This document shows positions 55,048 to 64,000 of a stretch of 64,000 bases of DNA, piece after piece. The notes under the pieces were generated by a model. It was given only the letters and a program-made list of their open reading frames with translations. It was not told the DNA's origin and did no database searches. The stretch is from Selaginella tamariscina (taxonomy: Eukaryota > Streptophyta > Lycopodiopsida > Selaginellales > Selaginellaceae). The first letter of the stretch is position 1; every line of letters begins with the position of its first letter. The translations under genes and the position numbers were made by a program. The stretch is taken from positions 305,652-369,651 of the forward strand of contig PUQB01000047.1 in the NCBI GenBank assembly GCA_003024785.1, given 5' to 3'.

Positions 55048-58000
55048 TGTGACATCTCAAAATATACAATTGTGTATATTGTATTAACCCAAAACCCTAT
55101 CTCATATACGCAACAAATGATTAAAACAATATGACGAGTATCAAAATTCACTATGTTAATGTTAATAATAATGTGTGCATACAGCTGTACACATGGACCT
55201 TACATCATCCCCTCATCTTAAAAGGATGGAAGGTAGTTATGGTTCTCTAGTAAATGAGCTTAGATTTGAAGAATATCACATGCACAAACTCTTGAGGATT
55301 GGGTTGAATGTCATATCAAACCTCATAAACTTATAACCTACCTGCCGTAACACTCAATATGGTCCTTTCCACTGAGCAAGAAGACTCTTAACTAAACCAC
55401 GTACCGTAAGTTGGGAAAAAAATTAACACCAACTCATCCACCTTAGAATTGTAGCATCATTGTTGTCCCACTTGTACGCGGCCTAGTGTTTTACAGACTC
55501 CGCTTGGACCAATGAAAAATGCTCATCGAATATTGATCTAGAATTTAACATTAGTAACTCGTGGCAAGCGAGAAGGTAGACCCAACTCTGTCACAACACC
55601 AGATCATGAGCATATAAGAGCTTAAATGGTGAAGTACCAACGAAACTCTATATTTCAATGAATAAGAGATAACAAATAATTATCTTAATCAGAATGTTGA
55701 AAGTTTACGTACTTTGTGATTATCCCCTTTAAAGTCCTCATGAACCGTTCCACCAAACCATTTATCTGAGGATAATAAGTACTTATAACAGTGTGGTGTA
55801 TCCCCGAGATGTTATGATATGAAATGCCTCAGCCATAAATGCAGGACCATTATCCAAAGAATTTGTTCCTAACAAGAATGATGGAACACGACTCGATTAA
55901 GGAAAAAAGTGGCCAATAACATAGGTAATCGCACTAGTAAGAGCATTAACTTCCACCAACGAGTTAGGTAGTTACAAGTGATAATAATGTACTTGTTGCC
56001 AATAATTGACCGCAAAAAGGTTCATCAAATCAAACGTACCAACTCAAATAGACAAAAAACTACAATAGACTTCCGAAGTACATGGGAAGTATTACGAGCT
56101 TAACACCACACACAATTACACACATACGAAATCACATCTCCTTGCAACTTTAGTCAATAGAAAGATCTATGCAGCTTCTCAATCACACGACAATGTCTCA
56201 TGTGCTCGTTAAGAACATGAGAGTCATGGTAAGCATGAAAGAAGCGTGGAATAAAGATTGAAGGCACCACCAACCGTAAATAATCATCCAGATTAGTCCC
56301 CACAAAATAAAAAAGGTCGTTCTGAAGACGATACTACCAATGTAAGTGCCTAAAATGCAAGTCATCAGCAAGTGATGTAGGATTTTCAAACTTATCACGA
56401 AACCTTCGAATTCACAACTCAACCTTTTGAACTTCCTGAACCTCATCCAACAAAGGCAAATTTAACTTTACACCTTGCGGACATTGAATATCAAGCACAG
56501 CAACTGCTGATGGTACTGAATCCTCATTTAGAAAATCTATTAATGTTGCAACATTTGGTTCTTCATGAACAGAAGAAGAGAGAGAAGGTGAAAGAGGAGC
56601 TCGAGAAAGAGCATCAACATTAGTTATGGAACTCCCTAAGTGATGAACAACCTCGAAGTCGTAAATCTGAAGTTTCAAGGCCCACCGGGTAGTATGGCCA
56701 ACCAAGTTCTTAAGCTATGAAGTGACTGCAGCATGATTGCCTTCCAACAGCATCCGAGAACTATGCAAGTAGGTTTTCTAGTACATCAATTCTACAAGGT
56801 TGGTCATACACGTGTGCGTGTGTGTGCGCGAGAGCGAGAGAGAGAGAGTTTATGTCATGGAACTTCTCAAACAAAAAACCATTATTAAACTCCTTCTTTG
56901 TCGTAGTTCACCTATAATGTACGGCTGATGTACACAATGGGATGACGTTAACCAGGTACACTTGTACTTTCCTACATCAATACGCCCTTAAGACCAATGT
57001 TAGAAGCATCCACGTGCAAGAAAAGAACGAGTGTAATTAGGGTATGCCAAAACTAAGGAGTTGTAAACAGCTCTTTATGATCTGCAAACCTTTGCTCACA
57101 ACTTAGACAAGATAAGAGATGACGTTAATGACTTTAGTAATGCCTACAATGATGTAGTAGATTCAAAAGATGATTCACAAAATGGCCAAGATATTGTATC
57201 TTTCTAAAGAAGTGTTGTACATCATTCACACACTTCGGTGTAAAAACTTTAGAACTATAACAAATTTGTCAAGATTGACTTGCAAATCTTCACGAGAAAA
57301 TGCAATAGTCAACATAAGTGTGTCCTTGGATCTAAACACACTTAAACACTTTCAATTTTTAAACAACTTCCTGTAGCTGATCCAAAACCTTGCGTACATC
57401 ACAAACATGCTCCTTTTATATTTCTTTCGAGTGGATCAAAAACATCATCAATGAAGTCCGCAGTCATCTCCGACAATGTCCATATCAACCATCAAACTTG
57501 TCAATATTCAATACGAGATCTAGCTTGGTGAACCAATGGCTCCGCCCTATTCGATCCAAAAGATCTATAATATGAGGAAGTGGGTAAACATCCGAAATAG
57601 TCACATCATTTAATGGGCAACGGTCAATGTAGAATTGAGTACTCCCATTTGACTTTCTCATAAGATGAGGTTTGCACGCTTAAGGACTTTGAGACTTTTG
57701 GATAACACCCTTCTCCAACATCTTCTTAACATTTGCCTACAAAATCTTGAGCTCCTTCAGTGTCTAATGCCAAATAAATACCTTGATCAACCTAGCATCT
57801 ACATTTGGAATAGGGTGACGTGTTGTAATTTTGGCTTTAAACGACAAGTCAAAGTCGAAAAGATCAGTATTACTCCTTGAGTTGATTAATGACTGCATCA
57901 CGACAATCATTTAAGGAATCCAAAGAGGGAATAGAAGAACATGAAGGAAAAATGGTAAGAAGTAAGGGTGAAATAAAAGTGATAAAATAAAGGTAGAATA

Positions 58001-59705
58001 AATGGACGAAGTGGAATAAAGATAAGAGGAATAAAAGAAAAATGAGAAAGAGTCAAAGAGAGAGACTTTTCAAACTTATACTTGGCATGATTGTGAGTTA
58101 ACCAATCCATATAAAGAATAAGATCAAAAGCTTGATTTAGCCTCACCCACAAAGATTGAAGCTCAAGCTCACGATTGTCCACACAAATAACAATGCCAAT
58201 CTCATCTTGCAAACAAAGCATGAGTGTGTCTGTTGCTGTAAAGAATAAGCTTGAATGAAGTCTCATTTTGCAAACAAGCATGAGTGTGTCTATTACTAAA
58301 GCTTGAATGAAGACTACAACATGTAGTAATAAATTACAAAATAGAAAACAAACTCGAACCTATAATCAACCAACATTGGAAGAAAAATAAAACATGTCAT
58401 GTTATTGAACTGAACTTGAAAAGTAAAGACCAAATGAACTAGTGCCGAGTGAACGCCTTAATAATATTCCCAAAAGAAAGACGGAGGGGTCATCAACTTA
58501 TTCGCATGAGGACACTCCTATACTTGTGCGATTCTTTATTTCCCAAAAAATTGACCACATCAAAACCTTTCACTATAGCAGCACCAACCGGACGTTGTTG
58601 ACGCCAAGGCCTCCACCTCAAAAATGGAGGACGCCAATCGGAAAACGTTTGACATCGCCTATACATGTGTTGAACCTCATCATGCCAACAATGGATTGCA
58701 CGTCCACAGCCTCAACCTTGTGCTAGTACACAAGTAGTGACAGCATCAACCTTCGTCAGAGCAAAGACCATCCCCAACATGAAGTAGGAACTAAAAGAAC
58801 GTGAAATCATAAATGGGAGAGGCAATGTCTCATATTGTTGTGCCAACCGCAAAACATCATTAAGAGTCATTAGAGCTAGTGCATGCACAAGCCCACAAGG
58901 TCTTGATGAAGTGTTGGTCACAACATATTTAACTTGATGCACTCAAGCATGTTAAGCTCTACACGTAGCAAAGGCTCCAAAAGCAAACACTAAACTGCTC
59001 ACTGACTCAGATGGCTCCTAATGAGAAACTATTAAAAAGCATCGTCACAATCATCAGCATGCCCAAATGCATGTTTGAAGATCGCTAAAAGAATATATAA
59101 ATCCTCACAAGTTGCTATGTCTAGACCATTGTACCATTACAATATTATCCCTTGAAGACAAGTAGAAAACTCACGCAAACATCAAGCATCGTCCCATGAA
59201 TAATATGTGACAAATATGGTGAAGTGATCAAACTAATGGTACACATACCCCTAGGGATTTCTATGGAAGAAATCTAGTCAAACTCAAAGATTTGTAGCAG
59301 GAGCATGAAAAATACCATGGGATTGTGAATGCTGTCATCAACTAAGACTGATTCAATTGCACTCGCATGGCATGCATGAGTAGTTGTTCCATATACAAAA
59401 GATTTGCTTGTTACACATACACGGATGAAAAAGAATAAAGAATAAAACTATAAAAAATGAAACAGATATAGACAATGAAAAAACTAAAATCTAAATAGAT
59501 AAGGAAGATCTAAAAAAAAGATACAAATCCAAGTGTTTTGTAGGAATAATTAGAAATGCCCCTTCACCTCTACTAATGTGAAATTTTTAAAAATATAGAA
59601 ATGTGTATATTGTAGCTTATATATAAAAATGAATGGTCCAGATTGAAACCAATTCAACAACTATCAAAGTCCATTATGTAATAATAATATGTGTATGCAA
59701 CCGTA
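55048..59705 (-). mobile_element. Ty3-gypsy retrotransposon remnant on the minus strand, heavily decayed
   Basis: The 3' LTR (minus-strand sense) is 55048-55204. It is preceded on that strand by a purine tract, agatgaggggatga. A diverged 5' LTR starts at about 59577 and ends near 59705. After the 5' LTR the strand reads ttagtagaggtgaagggg, resembling the primer-binding region of the gypsy at 42399. Coding pieces in minus-strand order: gag-like RPCGLVHALALMTLNDVLRL (near 58870), RNase H end RWALKLQIYDFEVVHHLGSS and ADALSR-like NVDALSRAPL (56620-56700), and integrase DNGPAFMAEAFHII (near 55840) and PQINGLVERF (near 55755). Each is separated by stops. It interrupts the spacer that is continuous at about 3500 in unit 1. 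Confidence 0.75.
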
Positions 59706-61814
59706 TTTAATACTTTTTAATTTTTTTTCATTTTATAATCACATTCGTAATAAACATTTAAAGTCTATCATTATCAAAGATATAATTATTAAGGAATAAG
59801 TTATGAAAAGGATTACCGTATATATAATCTTAATAATTAGTAATAATTTTTTAAATATTTAATTAAAATTTATTATTAATTAATTAATTTTTATTACCGT
59901 TATGTTTATTATTTATCTTTTTAAATTTATTTAGTTCTCATTAATCATGTTTAATGGGTATTTTTAATAATTAATATATTTTAAGTTATTCCTATTTTGT
60001 CATTTTATTCCCAATTTGAAGGTGATTTAATTATTTATATAGTTTATCTAAATTAGATATATTTCAACTTTAACTTTATTTAGAAAGTAGTAATTGTTAG
60101 ATAATAATTTAAAACTTAGATTTTTTATAAAGGATGTGGGTTAAATTTTTTAATTTTAGTTTTCAATTTAATATAAGAAAGGATAATGATAAAACAATTT
60201 ATCAATACTATCTTACATTTTATATTGAAGATGAAGCAATAATACTAAGAATACTTAATTTTTATTTAAAAAGTGTAATCATAAATTTATAATATAGTAA
60301 TAATATTTTAGGTTTTGTTTAAAGGGGCAGCATTGATGTCTAAAATATCTTTATTTTTAATGGGCTGGTTTAAGTTATTTCATTCTTAAATTTTAATGTT
60401 AATCATACAAATTAAAGCAAATAGTCTGAATTTATAAGTATGTGCATATGTTATTTTGAACTTAAGTTATTATTAATATATTCTAGTATATATAATTATT
60501 ATTTCTTATATAAATTTAACCACATATAACATCTTCCATTCTGAATAACCTTATCAAACTTAATCTATAGTTTGGCTAAGAACATAGTATAAACAATATC
60601 TTATATTACAAACTTTATAAGGTTGTATAAAACAATATCTTATATTGCAAACTTTATAAGGTTGTACATTAAAATATTCTAAAATCCCGACTATAGGTTT
60701 ATAATATTCTCATAATAAAGCACATACATGTATATCCATATCAAAAATTTAAGCATATCTAAATTAATTTTCACATAAATACATATTACATAAATAAAAT
60801 TAAGGCATATTCTAAATATATACTATACCATTAATATTCTAGAAATATAAGATATGGATGATTTAACTTTTATTCTAATATTAAATTTTGTTTAAGAAGG
60901 GATAATAATAAATAATTACAATATATAAGTAATATCTATCCATTGGATAAAAATCTTAGATAAAAATATTTTAAAATAATTTTGCACTTAATTTTTAATC
61001 ATTTTACCTTTTGAGATACTGTTGTGTTAGTGTGATTAAGGAAAAAGCACGTTCAATGTGTGTACATTAGTGAACCAAGAAAAACCATGTTCTTACGATC
61101 GGTTGTATGTTCTGCATTAATCAAGCATGTAATTTATAATTATAAAATTCAAAAAAGAAAAGAATTAAATTAAATTAAATCAGAAAAAGGAGTGTTTAAG
61201 ATACTGATTTATTTTTAAAATAATCATGCGATAAAGATCTATATGTATAATTAAGATTTAAAAATAAGTATCCTTGTTTTGGTCCCTGTGGTGACACAAT
61301 ATATATATATATATATGGCCCGGAGAAAGTTAAAATACGGTGGAATGGACTAGCTAACTCGATGTTATACCTTTCTTATTTTAGCACATATTGTTATTAG
61401 ATAATACATGAAAAATTTATATCAACTTCATTAATCAAATTTTCTGCCCATTAAGTAAGTTACTTTTGCAAATTGTGCCTAATAACTTAGAAAGTACAAT
61501 TAGCTTTTTATAACTACATAGTAATGATTCATCATCAGTCTTATGCAAAATAACACCTAATTCATGATTCAAGTAATTTTCTTAATTCTTAATTCAATAT
61601 ATGAAGAACTATTCTTGAACGTCTCGTTAAGGATGTCCGTTAAGGATGTCCATTATCTCCAACTCTATGTATTGATTAATTGAGTGTTCATTAATGTAGG
61701 AAGAAGATGGTGATCTCGTTTAAAGCAATATGGTGTAAATATTATAGCCTTATATTTTTTTTGCATCCTTTGTGTTACCCGTTGCGTAAGGGTTTGCTAT
61801 TATACCTATCCATT
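59706..61814. other. Spacer of unit 3, right part, holding the empty hAT site
   Basis: Collinear with 3530-4804 and then, from 61104, with 7315-7560 of unit 1. The hAT target is present once at 61096-61103. No gene seen. Confidence 0.75.
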
Positions 61815-63848
61815 ATAGTAGAACATGATTGTAATATAATGCTTTAATTTTTACTTCCAGGCTTGTCTACAAACTCTGTCTCGAACGTCCAGTCTCCAGT
61901 TTGCCAATTAAAGTTATACATAATGAGAAAACTATAATCATGCTTTGCAAACGAATTCAATTGCACATAACAGGAACTCAAACTCTTCCTTGCTAAAGTA
62001 AGCAAAGTTTAAACGTGTCCACCCAGGTTTTACACCATTGTAACCCTGCAACAGTTTTGTGTGTGAGCATGTGTGTGTGTACCTTCTGAAAAGCTGCTTG
62101 GAATTTCAAAGACGGTTGGTTGTTATCGGCATGAAGAAGTGAATGTCCATAAGGTCCTGCACAAGAGCACCCTCCCCGAGCTTGTATACCAAATAAGTCA
62201 TTGAGCATCTTTGCAACAAACCGACCATGTAAGACACGGCTTTGGTTGGTATAAACAAGAAAAGACAGAATGGCGACCCTCTTCACCCTTATGTTGCCTA
62301 GTGTAAACATCAAACGTTTAGCTTAATCATGATTAATCAGTGGTGGTACTTACCTAGTACCACAATGTTTGGAGTCATACTGAGCCTCTTCAGAGCAGTG
62401 CCGATGAAATAGTGTTCACGTGAATCAATAAGATTGAATCCCACCTCATCATGAACGTCAGACCAGCTTTTATTCTTTGAAGGATTGATACCAGCATCTT
62501 CTCGCCTCACATCTTCATGGTATAGTGTATCCTGCAAGCCTTCCCTTTTAGTTATGAAACTCCCGCACACACACACACAACTAACTGCTTTAGTGAAGTT
62601 GACAAAGTCTACGACGCCACCTCCGGTTGTGGAGGGAGCATTCCCATAGCTTGTTTCCAGGCTCATAAGTAACAGTCCAGGAGTTCCCGGCCCTCCAACG
62701 TACTTGTGTGGACTCAAAAAGACTTTCATATCCATCGGGTTGTCCAGATCTCATGTCAATCTTCAATACGGACCTAACGGACCACTGCAATGAATGAAGA
62801 ATTAATAAGCCAATAGTTATCGAAATCAATTAATTATATCATCGTAAGAAATACTTGCAGTCAAATATTGCAGTGCATCAACGTACCCTGCTAGTCAAAG
62901 TCAAAGCATGCAAATGCCCCATGCTGATGGAGAATTCCAGCAATCCTTCGAGTATCAGAAAGAATGTCTGTGACATTGTTGCATGCCGAAAAGGAACCAA
63001 GCTTTGGACGATTCACATATTTGGGGTTCCTCAATTCATGTTCCAAGTACTCCGTGTCAATGAGTCCATCACACTCACACAACTTGGCATGTTAGAGTGA
63101 TGTTCATAGGGGCCAATAAAGACCACCCAGCGGTGAGACTCATCAAGTAGTTCCAGCATACGATTGCGAAGTACTGATGTTACTGTGATACCCATCACCT
63201 CCTGCAATTTCTTCACTGCAGCTGTAGTTCCGGAGCCGCAAAAGAAGAGTGCATCATTTTTTGTGCCACCCATGGACTCTTTGATATAGGTGGTTGCCTC
63301 CTTCACCATTCTTGTTGTGACTGCTCCCACAAAGCTGTCTCGGCATGCGTGTTTCCTGCATACATATTAGCGAGTGAGTAACAAGACATGTGCCTGCCTC
63401 AGACACGAAGGCAGACTCATTTACAATATCATATTGTAGAAGCGAATTGGAATGTATTCTTGATATATATATATATATAATAATACTCATAAGTACATGT
63501 ATAGATTCTTCTTATGGGTGTGAGTATGTTAACTCACCGTAGTAAGGCATTACATGTTTGACAAGGAATTCTTCAACATACAGAAGGCAGCGGCCTGAAG
63601 CAATGTAATCAGCATAGGTGATCTATCGGGTGCCAAATGGAGTGGAGAGCTTGACATCTGAACCGATGAGCTGAGACCTCAGCCATGCACACTTCTCCTC
63701 ATCATTCAAGATTTGAAGGATCTGAAGAAATCCAAAATGATGCCATTATCATCATGGCTTACAGGCGCGACAATGGATGGGTTCTTTCTATTGTTTTGGG
63801 TGCTTTTGGGAGCAAACAGCCTCTTGTGAATACAGAAAACTTGCCCAT
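61815..63848 (-). pseudogene. PLP-dependent class V aminotransferase / cysteine-desulfurase-like, copy C (broken)
   Basis: Starts with ATG at 63848. The coding order matches copies A and B: CGSGTTAAVKKLQEVM, HRWVVFIGPYEHHSN, TEYLEHELRNPKYVNRPKLG, the PLP-lysine region LSPHKYVGGPGTPG (near 62720-62680), DEVGFNLIDSREHYFIGTAL, then the C-terminal VEFV-type exon near 61920. Breaks: a TAG in place of CAG in the TPFGTRQ segment (near 63633), a deletion at HSN-LPW (63085-63095), deletions near 62690 and 62730, and loss of the extreme 3' end beyond about 61815. These lesions are different from those of A and B. Confidence 0.75.
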
Positions 63849-64000
63849 CCTCAGTAGATGAAGCAAAGAAATTAAGTTTGTGATCAATCTGCAGTTATTA
63901 GACAAAGAAGACAGTAAACTTGAAAATGTGACCACTTCAGTATAGTCAACTGCAAGTTAATCAAGCTTTGAACGCGGATTGTTGACTTTAGTGAATGTTT
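63849..64000. promoter_or_regulatory. Upstream region of aminotransferase C, probable divergent promoter
   Basis: It matches the start of the divergent promoter of copy A (tgcaagttaatcaag, then tttgaacgcggat). By analogy an ABCG copy C should start just beyond the window on the plus strand. Confidence 0.4.

Noticed and set aside
57170..58726. Plus-strand open frames within the minus-strand gypsy remnant
   Set aside because: They are antisense to decayed pol/gag sequence and lack motifs.
1..64000. tRNA, rRNA, snRNA or miRNA genes
   Set aside because: No cloverleaf, A/B-box pair or rRNA core sequence was noticed by eye; the foldback MITEs could give small RNAs but are not miRNA genes on this evidence.

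Overview
The window looks like nuclear DNA of a land plant, most probably a lycophyte of the Selaginella type. The two best-preserved host genes (an HRD3/SEL1L-like gene and an SRC2-like C2 gene) are split by GT..AG introns of only 46-57 bp. There is a PPR gene fragment, the spacers are very AT-rich, and plant-type Ty1-copia, Ty3-gypsy and hAT elements are present. The organism call is an inference; gene content and intron size fit Selaginella better than a seed plant. No tRNA, rRNA or CRISPR locus was seen.

The main structure is a segmental tandem array. One module recurs three times in the same order: a gene for a single-pass membrane protein with VWA_N, VWA and Cache domains (+ strand); an AT-rich spacer; a PLP-dependent class V aminotransferase/cysteine-desulfurase-like gene (- strand); and a divergently transcribed ABCG (WBC) half transporter (+ strand). 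Unit 1 spans about 1-20.0 kb, unit 2 about 20.0-50.8 kb, and unit 3 runs from about 50.8 kb to the window end, where its ABCG copy would lie outside. Every copy here carries frameshifts, stops or deletions, and the lesions differ between copies. I therefore call them pseudogenes, although an intact module may exist elsewhere.

Mobile elements have inserted into this array, and the other copies serve as natural empty sites. A 2.5-kb hAT element (4813-7306, 8-bp TSD) is missing at the matching site near 61.1 kb. A nearly pristine Ty1-copia element with 87-88-bp LTRs and an uninterrupted 1396-aa polyprotein (10600-14979) sits inside ABCG copy A. A Ty3-gypsy element (42399-47331) lies just downstream of ABCG copy B, and its site is empty after copy A. 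A degraded minus-strand gypsy element (55048 to about 59705) splits the unit 3 spacer, and a related solo LTR lies at 49801-49940. Three foldback MITEs (25148-25278, 41339-41455, 54751-54873) share CAGTGA-like ends and 8-bp TSDs, which points to a non-autonomous hAT family.

Between the unit 2 VWA-Cache relic and its aminotransferase lies a 14.5-kb block (about 21.9-36.4 kb) that is not part of the module. It holds a PPR fragment, an SRC2-like C2-domain gene, the SEL1L/HRD3 ERAD gene (full length, with one apparent 1-bp deletion in a C run), two nested truncated Ty3-gypsy elements and an unidentified 1.3-kb block. Everything else is AT-rich spacer with microsatellites and local tandem repeats.
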